From contig CP119325.1 of the NCBI GenBank assembly GCA_029202525.1, forward strand, positions 3,694,001 through 3,758,000: 64,000 nucleotides of DNA, in the 5' to 3' direction. The position numbers and the translations under genes were made by a program. Origin of the DNA: Candidatus Pseudomonas phytovorans (GTDB taxonomy: Bacteria > Pseudomonadota > Gammaproteobacteria > Pseudomonadales > Pseudomonadaceae). The notes beneath the pieces were generated by a model. That model worked only from the letters and a program-made list of their open reading frames with translations. It did not search any database and had not been told where the DNA came from. Shown here in pieces: positions 34,062-44,160 of the stretch; positions within the stretch are counted from its first letter, which is position 1; every line of letters starts with the position of its first letter.

Positions 34062-35495
34062 ATGGCTTTCGATGCATCACCCTCTTGGAGTGGTTTCAAC
34101 TACCAGGGAAAAGTGGCGCTTTATTATGCCTTAGTCCTGATAAACAAAGAAACTCCCGAGACAGATCTCTCAGCATATAGCCTTATGCTTGAATCAACAG
34201 AAGACTTTGAAATCAAGAGAAATGATGAGTCGATCTCAATTCATCAAGTCAAGGCTTACAACAAGAGTACCTTCGAGAAATACTCAAATGCGCTAATCGA
34301 AATTACTCTTGAACTCTACAAACAGCCAACCGTCTCTGGCTTCGTCCACACTTGGAAGGTCATCAACAACAGACCCAACTTCACTTCTTTGATCGACTCT
34401 ATAAAAAACGACCTAATCTTCATTTGTAATGAGTACCAAGATAGCGCTGACAAAGTCGCTACGACGATAGGGAAAGCGGCTTCAGACTCAAAGCAAATAA
34501 CAAAAATCTCAGCGATTTTACGTTATGCATTTCCAACTAAGTCGGCGGATGAACTGTACGCCGTTTTAGAGGAGATTCTTAGCGAAAAAAATGATGCCCT
34601 GAGCAGGGTTGCGAGCTACGAGTATGACGATAAGAAAAAATACTGTGACCTAGACGACATCAACAAAAAAATAAAAAATCAAATCAGTCTTGCCTTTCAA
34701 GCTCGCAAAAAAATCGTTACCGACGATCATCTTGACAAGGCCTTTCACCATTACCTCGGCATGATCGACAGGCATATTATCGATCGCCACAAAAAAAAAG
34801 CCGAAGAAAATAAACTTTCGATAAGCATTGATGCGCTGAGGCTCGTACTAGAGACCGACTTGGAAGACATCAGCAAGGACTATCTGACATACAAATTCAA
34901 GGAACGATTCTCATATCAAATTGATCAATACATGAGTGACGAAGTAGATTATCCTGACGCAGGCAATGATCAACCTTGTAATCTTCAGGCTGCTTGCGCT
35001 ATTTTGCTTGCATTCCATCCTCGTGAGCTCTGGGAGCATTATCGAAGCTTTTCACCCCATTTACTCCTGGACGATGCAAGTAACACAAGTAACGCTTTCA
35101 CTTATAACGATGAGGGCATACGTCTTTACCTGCTCAAGATTCTACACTCTGTAGACATCGCTAGCTCTGCACCAAACGCCGCACGCTATCAGTTCACCTA
35201 TCGTTCCAGCACACCCCCATTCCAAAACTTTCTTCCCACCACTATTACAAACAATGGGCGGTTTGATTTAACCTCAAAGCAGATGCACTCGAACCCTTGC
35301 TTGCCCGAACTCTTATACGAAATTGAAAACTTGATTCATTGCGGAGAAACAGATCACATTTTCTACCCGAATGCTGAAAAAAATACCGAAGCGCCAATAG
35401 AGATCGATGCTGATCAACGCTTGAAACGAACAGAGACATTCAAAAGCATTAGCGTTATCCCACTTAATAAAGCCAAGATTAAGCTAGCCAAATGA
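34062..35495 (+). CDS. ABC-three-component (ABC-3C) system effector/CTD protein
   Basis: A 477-residue protein, the first gene of a three-gene AT-rich operon. The N-terminus WSGFNYQGKVALYYALVLIN and a later IHQVKAYNK (E...QxK-like) resemble the nuclease-like start of ABC-3C C-terminal-domain proteins. The rest is helical with no other motif. The start was set at ATG 34062, with GGAG nine bases upstream, rather than a TTG at 34041. ABC-3C systems are predicted conflict systems in which an SMC-like ATPase licenses an effector. The exact CTD family is uncertain. Confidence 0.65.
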   Translation: MAFDASPSWSGFNYQGKVALYYALVLINKETPETDLSAYSLMLESTEDFEIKRNDESISIHQVKAYNKSTFEKYSNALIEITLELYKQPTVSGFVHTWKVINNRPNFTSLIDSIKNDLIFICNEYQDSADKVATTIGKAASDSKQITKISAILRYAFPTKSADELYAVLEEILSEKNDALSRVASYEYDDKKKYCDLDDINKKIKNQISLAFQARKKIVTDDHLDKAFHHYLGMIDRHIIDRHKKKAEENKLSISIDALRLVLETDLEDISKDYLTYKFKERFSYQIDQYMSDEVDYPDAGNDQPCNLQAACAILLAFHPRELWEHYRSFSPHLLLDDASNTSNAFTYNDEGIRLYLLKILHSVDIASSAPNAARYQFTYRSSTPPFQNFLPTTITNNGRFDLTSKQMHSNPCLPELLYEIENLIHCGETDHIFYPNAEKNTEAPIEIDADQRLKRTETFKSISVIPLNKAKIKLAK

Positions 35496-36196
35496 TAAAC
35501 CTGATAAACAACATCATTTCTAACAATGGCTATCAACGGATTGACCTCGATCTCGATGAGCCGGGTTTTATGATCACGCTTTTTAAAGCCAGTGACGAGA
35601 GCAAGCAAGAATACTTCGTCTCGCTCCTAGCCGAAGAGCAAGGCAATGAAGTGGCCATGCTGCTTTTGGAAGAAAAAGCTCAAACTATTTTTGAAAAAAT
35701 TCGAAACTCAGGCAAAACCGAACGCTTCTTTGAAAAGAACTGCACGATGATTGTGTGCCATGAAGCGATAAAAATCAGTAAAGAAACAATATTTTCTTTG
35801 GAAGAAGATCCCTACAACTTCAAGAAAAATGTCCTAACCTACTCCACGGGTGAATTGCTAGCCTTGCAGACCTATCTTTCAAGCAACGGAATTGAAGAGA
35901 TAACTAACGATGTCATCAATAACATCTTGAATGCTAATGGGGGAAAAAATTTCCTCGAATTCAAGCAAAGCTCCACAAAGGGCCTGTATTCGATAGTTCT
36001 TAAGACCACCCTCAAACTACCCTTCCTAATCTATACTCCTCAAGAGCAAAAGCTTAGCAATCTTGCATTAGACATTGAAAATAACCTCACACCTGAACTT
36101 AATTCAGTCTACAAAGGAATCACTTCCATAGAAACCGAATGGAATGATGAGAATATATTAGATGAGGTGATGAAAATCTGGAGTGTCGAACTATGA
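35492..36196 (+). CDS. ABC-3C middle component
   Basis: A 234-residue protein, MINLINNIISNNGYQRIDLD onward, between the effector and the ATPase with four-base ATGA overlaps on both sides. No catalytic motif is visible, and its charge pattern suggests a linker or adaptor. Its size and position match middle components, which are predicted to connect the SMC-like ATPase to the effector. The assignment rests mainly on the operon. Confidence 0.6.
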   Translation: MINLINNIISNNGYQRIDLDLDEPGFMITLFKASDESKQEYFVSLLAEEQGNEVAMLLLEEKAQTIFEKIRNSGKTERFFEKNCTMIVCHEAIKISKETIFSLEEDPYNFKKNVLTYSTGELLALQTYLSSNGIEEITNDVINNILNANGGKNFLEFKQSSTKGLYSIVLKTTLKLPFLIYTPQEQKLSNLALDIENNLTPELNSVYKGITSIETEWNDENILDEVMKIWSVEL

Positions 36197-38565
36197 TATT
36201 CTTGACCAAAATTACGTTGGTAAACTTTAAAATTTTCGGCGGCGAACCTTACTCTATTGGCTTCGAAGGGAACAAGCTGATCCTGCTGGATGGGCCGAAT
36301 GGATATGGTAAAACTTCGGTATTCGATGCCGTCGAGTTAGCGCTAACTGGAAATATCAGCAGACTCATCACCCTGGATAACCGCCAAAACCCTGCAGACA
36401 TCGTTGTAGCACATAGAAATGCCTCTTCGGTTGAAATATTGTTAGAGTTCAAAGACGAAAACTCCAACACAAGAATTTTTCAAAGAAAACTCAAAAGCAA
36501 TATTACCGGCCCCTCGAAGCGAATAGCGAGATTCGCAGAACTGTGGGAGCTCAATGAGATCATCGATGGCAGTGCCGAGCCGGCAAAAAAAGATGTTCTT
36601 GAACAATTTTTTGACAGCAAAAATTTTGCCAGAGACTTTTTGCTATTCCATTATGTGCAGCAAGAAGAAACGTCAAGATTCTTAAAAACAAACAATGAAA
36701 CTCAGCGTGCAACTGAGCTTGCGCAGCTTTTTGGAGACACGCGTGAAGCGGACGAAAACCTAGAAAAACTTACCAACGCACAAAGGAAAATCAACGTCGC
36801 TAAAAAGTCAATAACTAATCGAATCTCTGAACTTCAGCGCTTATACCATCTCGATCCCGAGTTGGCAATCACAACTGAGCCGACAGAGTCACATCAGTAT
36901 GCGTTCCCTTGGCTGTCCGAGAACAACACCTCCCCTTATTGGGATTTTGAAACAATAGTCGAACTGACCGAACAAAGACTGAGCGCATCTCTCGCCGAAA
37001 TTGAAGCTATAAAATGGCTAGTAAGCCACAGTGACTTCTACTTAAGAAATCGCCATTATCAGTCAGCATTGCACCAACGCAACCTGCTTGAGCTTTACGT
37101 AGGCTATGCTAACACACACCTGAACTACCATGGCTATCAAGACTACAGCAAGACTTACCAGGAAGTTAAGAATTCATATGATATCCTTCAACAGGAAGAC
37201 ATTAGCGACATACTTAAAAATTCCCGCTTAGAAAATCTCTACACTGCGCTCAAGCTGCCTGGTAGATCTGAGTTCCGTGATGCCTTGACATTACTTAACA
37301 CCTTAATTTCGAAAAACAAGGGCGTAAGTTCAGTCTACACCGAAATCCTGAAACACCACTCCAAACTGTCTCCCGCTTTAGACGTCACCCCTACCGAAAC
37401 TTCATGTTTCTTCTGTGGCCACGACCACAACACTCACGACGCATTGAAAGCAGCTGTCGAAAAACATGGCGACTTACTCCGTAGTGAGCTTTCAGATAAA
37501 GATAAAGCAACCGTATCTGCTCGGGAAAATTTCTCCAAGAACTATCTAGCACATTTGCTCAACGCCTGCGAGCTCTACTTAGAAATAAATGTAGAACCTA
37601 GCCAGACTGACCTGAACAAACTTGCAGAGGCATTTGCATCTAAAGATCGCTTAGAAAATATACGGCAATGGTTGATAACCGAGAAGATTGAGCATCAAGA
37701 CCTCCTCGCTGAGGACTTTCCGGTCGCGGCGCGCGATAGATACATAGCCGAAGCGACAGATGTACTGTGCGAAAGAATAAGATCGCTAATCGGACCGGCA
37801 CCAGATAACTTTTACGAACTCCATACATCATCAACTCTAGACCGTATCTTCAAAGATTATTTCAACAAAACCGCTGAAAGGCTAACAACCTACCCGATAG
37901 ATCTCCTCACCCAGAAAGAAACTTACATAAAAGAGCAGTACGGCAACGACATGAGAGCGCATGCTGTTGAGCTGCAAAAGCTTCAAAAAAATGACTCGCT
38001 TCTTGAACGAGCACTCTCCGACACTGGAGACCTCATTACTATTGTCAGATCTCAGATCAGAAAATATAGAAAGGATCTCATTACAGATATTGAAATCCCC
38101 TTCTATATTTACTCAGGAAAAATCCTCCAAAGCCACCAAGCTGGAATAGGCCATGGCATATTCATTAAAGATCCAACAGGTGAGGATGAGCTAAAAAATG
38201 TGCGACTAGTCTCGGATTGGAAGAGCGACCACGACATTCTGAATACAATGAGCTCAGGGCAAATTTCTGCTGTTGTAATCGCATTGACGTTAGCATTGCA
38301 CCGTGTTTATTCAAAAAAATTCGGAACCATCTTAATCGATGACCCAGTCCAGACGATGGATGACATCAACATGTCTTCATTGGTCGAGCTATTACGCAAC
38401 GACTTCCAAGACAAGCAAATCGTGCTCTCCACTCATGAAGATAAAGTGGCAAGATACTTCACATATAAATACATCAAGCATAGCGAGAGCGTCAAAATCG
38501 TGAACCTAATGCAGCGCAGAGAATATGTACCAAGCAATAGGTTCAAATACAGCACGGACTCCTAG
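36193..38565 (+). CDS. SMC/Rad50-like ATPase of the ABC-3C system
   Basis: A 790-residue ABC ATPase. Walker A is DGPNGYGKTSVFDAVELAL (about residue 32). Long coiled-coil arms follow, with a zinc-hook-like SCFFCGHDHNTHDA near residue 407. ABC signature TMSSGQISAVVIALTLAL is near 686, Walker B TILIDDPVQTMDD near 712, and the switch histidine is in IVLSTHEDKVA near 747. All parts needed for ATP hydrolysis and head dimerisation are present. It is probably the sensor of foreign DNA or a DNA structure that activates the first gene product. Confidence 0.85.
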   Translation: MIFLTKITLVNFKIFGGEPYSIGFEGNKLILLDGPNGYGKTSVFDAVELALTGNISRLITLDNRQNPADIVVAHRNASSVEILLEFKDENSNTRIFQRKLKSNITGPSKRIARFAELWELNEIIDGSAEPAKKDVLEQFFDSKNFARDFLLFHYVQQEETSRFLKTNNETQRATELAQLFGDTREADENLEKLTNAQRKINVAKKSITNRISELQRLYHLDPELAITTEPTESHQYAFPWLSENNTSPYWDFETIVELTEQRLSASLAEIEAIKWLVSHSDFYLRNRHYQSALHQRNLLELYVGYANTHLNYHGYQDYSKTYQEVKNSYDILQQEDISDILKNSRLENLYTALKLPGRSEFRDALTLLNTLISKNKGVSSVYTEILKHHSKLSPALDVTPTETSCFFCGHDHNTHDALKAAVEKHGDLLRSELSDKDKATVSARENFSKNYLAHLLNACELYLEINVEPSQTDLNKLAEAFASKDRLENIRQWLITEKIEHQDLLAEDFPVAARDRYIAEATDVLCERIRSLIGPAPDNFYELHTSSTLDRIFKDYFNKTAERLTTYPIDLLTQKETYIKEQYGNDMRAHAVELQKLQKNDSLLERALSDTGDLITIVRSQIRKYRKDLITDIEIPFYIYSGKILQSHQAGIGHGIFIKDPTGEDELKNVRLVSDWKSDHDILNTMSSGQISAVVIALTLALHRVYSKKFGTILIDDPVQTMDDINMSSLVELLRNDFQDKQIVLSTHEDKVARYFTYKYIKHSESVKIVNLMQRREYVPSNRFKYSTDS

Positions 38566-39184
38566 TTAAAGCTCGCTAGTCGTCCTTAGATTGCCGATGC
38601 CCTTGTACCGCTTTTCCTGTGTCCCCTACAAACAATCTCTGTGTTGTTAGAGATCTACCGTCGGGGACAGGCTGACAGGCAAAAGTGGTACGTCAACCGG
38701 AGGGCCGCACCGCTGCAATCTATTGCTGTCAGCGATGTTCGTATAGGTTGCGTGGACGAAGCAACTGGACTGGGACCGTCAGAGATTGGGGCCACGAGGG
38801 TAAGGACGGCGGAAAAAACTAGGTCTATGAACATCAATCGATGAACAGGCGCGTTAATTTCTAGAGCGGTTAGCCAGTAATTCAGGCTCATGAGCCGCTT
38901 ATGAACATCTGACATCGCCCACTTGTTAAATTGAGTATGCTGACCGAGAACTGATCGCTAGACCTTTTCAACAATCGCCGTCATCGTTGCCAGCTATCAC
39001 CGAACCCTTCTGCTCTCAAGTCCTTAGCTGCATGTCTGAATCTCAATCCTTAGGATCCATTTCAGATATCAACGTTGAGAGAATCGCCCGAGACCGCATA
39101 GAGGATCATTCTCGAAGTGCTCATAGATTGCAGTTATGCCCGCGGCTTTGAGTCATAGCATGAGCGGCATCCCTGCCACCTCCT
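38566..39184. other. 620-bp intergenic region with nested inverted repeats
   Basis: No gene recognised. GTCCCC at 38621-38626 and GGGGAC at 38663-38668 are inverses that enclose another inverted pair (ATCTCT...AGAGAT). This could be a terminator of the ABC-3C operon or an element end. It marks the change from defence genes to catabolic genes. Confidence 0.35.
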
Positions 39185-40531
39185 TCAAAAGATAGATATA
39201 GGGTAATCTACGATCACGCGAACTTCGTTGTTATCGGCATATCGGTAGCCGGTCGATCCACGATGAGTTGCCTGCCTTACCCGAATGGACAAGTGTTTGG
39301 CTGGGCCAGATTGCACGACATACCGAGCCTCAATATCACGTTCCCAATGGCGAGCGTCATCCCCTTCAGGATACACATACCGACGTGCATAGAACGTGTT
39401 GTCGCTCCTATGATTGCTGACATCATCCCCTCTCGCATAACGCGTCATGAATGAAAGCCCTGGCACTCCAAAAGCTGCCATGTCGATGTCATAGCGAAGC
39501 TGGAAAGATCGCTCGTTTGGCTCAGTAAAGGTCGAAAACTGAATCGCATTTGCGAGTGAAATTACACCTGGCGCCGTACCAAAACCGAGCCAATCCATAG
39601 GCTCATCGCTGTCAACTTTCTGATATGCCAACGTGAACGTGTGGGCTTTATACTTATAGGCCATCGACAGGGAATAGGTAGTGTTATCAATCACGCTTGC
39701 GAGCTTTTTGCCCGTATCAACTGTGCGATATATGTTTGCGTCAAAAGTAATGGACTGACCAGCATCAATGGCATGGGTGTAATTACCATTGGCGTAGTAC
39801 TGCTTCCATGTGTCCTTTGCCTCAGACGCATAGATGGATGCCTTTAATGCGTTTCCAAAACTGTATTTTGCTCCAACATAGCTAACGGACTTGATCGCAA
39901 TTGGTAAGCCGTAGTCAGTCGTGAAGTCGTCGTCATTGTTCGACGAATCCACACCACCTTGGCCACTAAAATGCGCTGCATCGAGATGCAATTTATTGAT
40001 GTCCCATCCGAGCATGCCACCAGTGGCAGAGCTCGGAAAAAGCCTCACTGTGTTCACCGACAATACAGGTACGATTGGGAATAGGTTGCCGTATTGCAAC
40101 AGCCCGCCGCCGTACCGCAATTTCAACGCGCCGCCTGACTTGCTGAAGTAATCTCGTGGCTCGCCATCACTGTCAAGCTGTGTCAGGCGAACTCCCGCTC
40201 TGCCGCCACCACTGTCGAGTTTAATGCCCAAGAAACTATACGCATCGAAACCTAAGCCGGCAGTGCCAGGTGTAAACCCAGACGAAAAATTGGCCATGAA
40301 ACCCTGCGCCCACTCTTCAGCGTAGCCGCTGCGATCCACTACGCTCTTGGAGGCATTGGTTCCTCCACCATTGCTCATGCCGTGACGAAAGTCTCGATTG
40401 AAGTAAAAGTTACGAGACGTTATGGTCAGTTTGCTATCATCAATAAATGATGGTGAATGGCTTTCGTCAGCCTGGGCATCACAAAAAAGGACGGAAAGCA
40501 ATGCAACACAAGTTACTTTATTGGCGGTCAT
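39185..40531 (-). CDS. OprD-family outer-membrane porin
   Basis: A 448-residue porin. A signal peptide (VTCVALLSVLFCDAQA) is followed by the OprD start SKLTITSRNFYFNRDFRHGM, then EEWAQGFMANFSSGFTPGT and LDSGGGRAG, and it ends in a C-terminal Phe (DYPISIF), as outer-membrane barrels do. GGAAG lies six bases before the ATG. It probably admits an aromatic or carboxylic acid. It lies downstream of an AAHS transporter on the same strand but behind a hairpin. A paralogue is at 54598. Confidence 0.9.
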   Translation of the reverse strand: MTANKVTCVALLSVLFCDAQADESHSPSFIDDSKLTITSRNFYFNRDFRHGMSNGGGTNASKSVVDRSGYAEEWAQGFMANFSSGFTPGTAGLGFDAYSFLGIKLDSGGGRAGVRLTQLDSDGEPRDYFSKSGGALKLRYGGGLLQYGNLFPIVPVLSVNTVRLFPSSATGGMLGWDINKLHLDAAHFSGQGGVDSSNNDDDFTTDYGLPIAIKSVSYVGAKYSFGNALKASIYASEAKDTWKQYYANGNYTHAIDAGQSITFDANIYRTVDTGKKLASVIDNTTYSLSMAYKYKAHTFTLAYQKVDSDEPMDWLGFGTAPGVISLANAIQFSTFTEPNERSFQLRYDIDMAAFGVPGLSFMTRYARGDDVSNHRSDNTFYARRYVYPEGDDARHWERDIEARYVVQSGPAKHLSIRVRQATHRGSTGYRYADNNEVRVIVDYPISIF

Positions 40532-40695
40532 CTTTTTCTTCCGGCTATTGTTTTTGTAGTAAGGAGAGCAAGGTGTTTGGCGAGAGTTAATTACTAGGAG
40601 GCAGAGCGATCCTTGTAGTGACTGCTAGCAAAAAATTCCAGTCAGTATCGAATAACCCGCAACAGGAGCCGCTAGCTCCTTCCATACTGCAGCAT

Positions 40696-40723
40696 GCCCG
40701 CAGCGCTGATAGCGGCTGCGGGC
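40696..40723 (-). terminator. Hairpin between the AAHS transporter and the porin
   Basis: GCCCGCAGC and GCTGCGGGC are perfect inverses separated by ten bases, about 40 bases after the transporter stop. There is no T-run, so it may attenuate rather than fully end transcription. Confidence 0.5.
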
Positions 40724-40764
40724 CTTCCGAACGTCGACTCAAGCCGTCACTGATGATGTGTCAG

Positions 40765-42135
40765 CTAGTTCTTTGAGGTCTTAGGCACTTGATAGCCTAA
40801 AGCTTTCTCAGAATTATCTGATGGCACTGCATTCGGGTGTGCAATATTAATAGCGAAAATACCCGAAAGAACTGCGGGAATTGCCGCAAGGAACATGATG
40901 CCTACGAAGGGAATGTGGATGGCTATCAGCGTCGCTCCGACGAGAGGACCTGCGATAGCGCCCAACCGACCCACGCCCAGCGCCCAACCCACTCCGGTAG
41001 CACGAATGTGTGGTGGATAGAAGTTACTGATAACACCATTCAACGTGAGCGATCCGCCAATCAGGCAGAACCCGGCCACCATTACGGCAAGAACAGTGAG
41101 AGTAGCGTTTCCATGCTCCAGGCCCACGCAAGCTGTAGCTATGCCGCAGACCACCATGACTTTGCCCACTAACCAAACTTTACTCTTAACCTTATCTGCC
41201 AGGTATGAAAGCGTCACAGCTCCGAGAGTGCCTGATGCCAGGAAGGCAGATGTGGTAAGGCTTGCGGCGCTGGATGAGAATCCTGTATCTCTCAGTAAAG
41301 TCGGCAACCAGCTGACGGTAAAGTAAAGAACAGTGAAGCTAGCAATGCAGGAACCCCAGATAAAAATCGTGGGTTTCAAGTAGCCATAACGGAACAGATC
41401 AACGATTGCGACTTTTTGTGGTTTGCCGTTCTCTGAAATAGGAGCTGGCGGAGTCCATTGTGGCAAATATTTATCCAGCATGTTCGCCAGTGCAGCTGCC
41501 ATGTGTTTAGTGCGGAACAACCTGGACAAGGACTCAGGCAGCCACAGATAAAGCAGAGGCATCAGAAGCAACGGAGCGACACCACCAACAATAAAGATGC
41601 TGTGCCAACCGTAGACCTGCATGATGCTTGCAGCGATAAAGCCCCCCACAGCTCCGCCAAATGCAAAGCCTGCGGCAGCCATTGTCACAAAGAACGTCTT
41701 CATTCTGGGAGGCGAGTAGTCCGCCATCAAGGCCATAGCGCTTGGCATGGCTCCACCCATTCCTATTCCGCAAAGGAAACGGATGGCTGCAAGAGTGTAG
41801 ATGTCGTCAGCCCACGCGGATAGAAGCGTTAGCCCGGAGAACAGGAGTACACAGCTGAGTAATGTTTTCCTAATGCCAAAACGATCTGCTAAAGGGGTTA
41901 GCAATAGCGAGCCGACTGTAAGTCCTAGTAAGTTGCAAGTAAATACAATTCCGAATGCTGCTTTTGGTGTTTCCCATTCTTGCGCGAGGGTCGGGACGAC
42001 AAAGCCCAAGAGCTGAGCGTCGTATCCATCACAGATAAGCAATAATACCAAAAGCACGAGGGTTTGTATCTGATATCGCGAAAGCGATCGTTGATCTAAA
42101 GCAGCACGAAAGGCTTCAATTTGGTTATTCATCAT
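40765..42135 (-). CDS. MFS transporter, aromatic acid:H+ symporter (AAHS) family
   Basis: A 456-residue 12-helix transporter. The AAHS signature is clear: LLLICDGYDAQLLGFVVPTL in helix 1 and LTPLADRFGIRKTLL in the first loop, then FLCGIGMGGAMPSAMALMAD. PcaK, BenK and VanK belong here, so an aromatic acid is the likely substrate. Its first 45 codons and about 40 bp of leader are duplicated at 50890-51060. Confidence 0.9.
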   Translation of the reverse strand: MMNNQIEAFRAALDQRSLSRYQIQTLVLLVLLLICDGYDAQLLGFVVPTLAQEWETPKAAFGIVFTCNLLGLTVGSLLLTPLADRFGIRKTLLSCVLLFSGLTLLSAWADDIYTLAAIRFLCGIGMGGAMPSAMALMADYSPPRMKTFFVTMAAAGFAFGGAVGGFIAASIMQVYGWHSIFIVGGVAPLLLMPLLYLWLPESLSRLFRTKHMAAALANMLDKYLPQWTPPAPISENGKPQKVAIVDLFRYGYLKPTIFIWGSCIASFTVLYFTVSWLPTLLRDTGFSSSAASLTTSAFLASGTLGAVTLSYLADKVKSKVWLVGKVMVVCGIATACVGLEHGNATLTVLAVMVAGFCLIGGSLTLNGVISNFYPPHIRATGVGWALGVGRLGAIAGPLVGATLIAIHIPFVGIMFLAAIPAVLSGIFAINIAHPNAVPSDNSEKALGYQVPKTSKN

Positions 42136-42576
42136 GGCATTCCGATTATTTTTGTGAGGCCACGTTAGAATTCGTCGTTATTTTTACGACAGTTGGGTAT
42201 TAGCCGGCATCGTAGGCAGCACACTGAAATGCAGGGCGCTTGGTCGCCTGTTGCTCAATCCATAGATTTCCTCGAGAACGCAGTACTCAGACCGAGACTG
42301 GGTCGCAGAGCTGTATACATCAGCTGGCATTGAAAACCATGAGCCATATTGGGCTCCTTGCCTAAGACCCATCTATTGCCGAACCGCTCCGAATCCGCAG
42401 GCGCTCCCTACCGGGATTAGTGAGTGGCAAACTCCTCCTTATACCGTGAATACAAGCTCGAGCCCCCTCTCGCAACGCCGATAGGATGCTCATCGCCTTG
42501 GTGACGATTAGATACTAATGAGCACGATTAATTAAATATATAGGGCTTCTATCGCAAGTAAGTTGACTGGCAGTCG
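42136..42576. other. Intergenic leader and spacer upstream of the AAHS transporter
   Basis: The 40 bases next to the transporter (ccgattatttttgtgaggcc) recur at 51024-51055. A 62-codon minus-strand frame (42184-42372) preceded by AAGGAG has no recognisable product. The rest is AT-rich without features. Confidence 0.4.
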
Positions 42577-42837
42577 TCAATTGACGCCTGAGCGCATGCG
42601 CTCAGCCGCCGCAATGACGTCAGTGGCGGCGCCCTGCCCTTGCGGCATCTGTTTGAGGACACTGCGGATAGCATCGGTATTTTGATACACCCCGGATACC
42701 ATCATGGTGTGCAGTAAGTGATGGCAGCACTCGGAGGTCAAGGTCGTCTTGCCGCCAGCGGTGCAGCCCCCGAAAGTCTGACAGTTATGCTCCAGAGGCT
42801 TTCGGCAGATCCCACATCTATCGCCGTCCTTCCTCAA
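42577..42837 (-). CDS. Small cysteine-rich protein (tentative)
   Basis: About 86 residues. CGICRKPLEHNCQTFGGC and SECCHHLLHTMM give paired cysteines that could bind zinc. The frame lacks an ATG and would start at TTG 42837, so the N-terminus may be lost or a start further in may be used. It lies 48 bases downstream of the OYE-type reductase on the same strand. Confidence 0.35.
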   Translation of the reverse strand: MRKDGDRCGICRKPLEHNCQTFGGCTAGGKTTLTSECCHHLLHTMMVSGVYQNTDAIRSVLKQMPQGQGAATDVIAAAERMRSGVN

Positions 42838-42885
42838 AATCTTTGTAAATTCTTTTCCCGCTAGGCGTGGAGCAAATTTCCAGGA

Positions 42886-44013
42886 TTACGGTTGATAGAC
42901 TGGGTAATCGACGTAGCCCTTCGCATCACCACCGTAGAACGTTTCTCTGTCAGCTGGAGTCAGTGGCCATCCGTGTTCGAGTCGAGCGACCAGGTCGGGA
43001 TTGCTGATGAAGGTGTGTCCAAAGGCAGCCAAGTCGATCTGTCCCTCTGATTGCAGTTCTTCCGCCAGCGCCCGGTTTAGGCCGCCAGCTAAGATCAGTG
43101 CAGTGTCCTGCAGCTCGGCTTTAATCTGTTTCAACAGGGTAAAGAATCCGCCAACTGCCTCTCCTTGGACACCTCGATCAATGCGTTCAAAGCTGTCCTG
43201 GTTCATGACATGTACGTAAGCGAGCTTGCGTCTTGCGATCTCCCGAGCTAGCGCGACGTAGGTTGCATCGATCTCGTCATACAGGGGCATGTCGAACAGC
43301 TGCCCGTACGGCGAGATTCTGATACCCACCCGGTTGGCGCCGATCCGGGCCACCACTGCATCGATCACCTCAAGCGTGAAGCGCAACCTGTTGTCCATCT
43401 GATCAGCTGAGTATTTATCGGCGCGATCATTCACCTTTGGGTTCAGGAACTGCTCATGCAGGTAGCCATTGGCACCGTGAATCTCCACTCCATCAAAACC
43501 GGCCTCCATAGCATTTGCCGCCGCTTGCGCGAAATCAAGAACGGTTCGCTCCACCTCAGCAGTTGTTAGAGAACGCGGTGCTGGAGGCGTTACCTGGTCT
43601 GGCTCACCTCGTTCGTTGTACCCGTACGCCGTCGCCCCCTTCGCTTGCAATGAGCTAGGACTCACCGGTAGCCCGCCTCCGTCTTGGATGGAAGGGTGAG
43701 AGATACGTCCTACGTGCCACAGCTGGGCGAATATGCGTCCACCCACGGAATGCACCGAATCCGTAACCAATTTCCAGCCGGCGATCTGCTCTGCGGTATG
43801 GATGGCGGGGTTGAAGAGGTAACCGCGCCCTTCATTGGAAATCGACGTGCCCTCACTGATGATTAGGCCCGCAGTTGCTCGCTGTGTGTAGTACAGAGCC
43901 GTCAACTCATCGGCCACATCATTGGTGGCTCGGGAGCGTGTCATCGGAGCCATGACAACGCGGTTGCGTAACCTAAGCCCTGCAAGGTCGAACGGTTTGA
44001 AGAGGTCAGTCAT
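42886..44013 (-). CDS. Old yellow enzyme-family alkene reductase
   Basis: A 375-residue FMN enzyme that reduces electron-poor C=C bonds with NAD(P)H. MAPMTRSRAT is the start of the FMN barrel. The substrate-binding His-Asn pair is in EIHGANGYLHEQFLNPKVND, and the C-terminal phosphate site in FGHTFISNPDLVARL. Similar to XenB/NemA. GGAG lies nine bases before ATG 44013; an upstream in-frame ATG (44070) lacks family similarity. It is divergent from the LysR gene at 44161, its probable regulator. Confidence 0.92.
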   Translation of the reverse strand: MTDLFKPFDLAGLRLRNRVVMAPMTRSRATNDVADELTALYYTQRATAGLIISEGTSISNEGRGYLFNPAIHTAEQIAGWKLVTDSVHSVGGRIFAQLWHVGRISHPSIQDGGGLPVSPSSLQAKGATAYGYNERGEPDQVTPPAPRSLTTAEVERTVLDFAQAAANAMEAGFDGVEIHGANGYLHEQFLNPKVNDRADKYSADQMDNRLRFTLEVIDAVVARIGANRVGIRISPYGQLFDMPLYDEIDATYVALAREIARRKLAYVHVMNQDSFERIDRGVQGEAVGGFFTLLKQIKAELQDTALILAGGLNRALAEELQSEGQIDLAAFGHTFISNPDLVARLEHGWPLTPADRETFYGGDAKGYVDYPVYQP

Positions 44014-44110
44014 GAGTAAAGACTCCAAGAAGCGGGTGCATAACGCACATCGATATCCAATCGTAGGCACCCAGCATTACTGCAACAATAGCTATAATTG
44101 GCAAAATTAA

Positions 44111-44127
44111 ATTGCGATTAATGCAAT
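44111..44127. promoter_or_regulatory. LysR-type operator candidate
   Basis: ATTGC-GATTAAT-GCAAT is a perfect 5-bp inverted repeat with T-N11-A geometry, located 34 bases before the LysR start and in the divergent promoter region. Confidence 0.5.
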
Positions 44128-44160
44128 CGCCAAGCTTCTCATTGAACAAGATAGGCAGCC

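Noticed and set aside
42184..42372. 62-codon minus-strand frame with an upstream AAGGAG
   Set aside because: The translation has no recognisable family and unusual composition; a leader peptide for the transporter is possible but unsupported.
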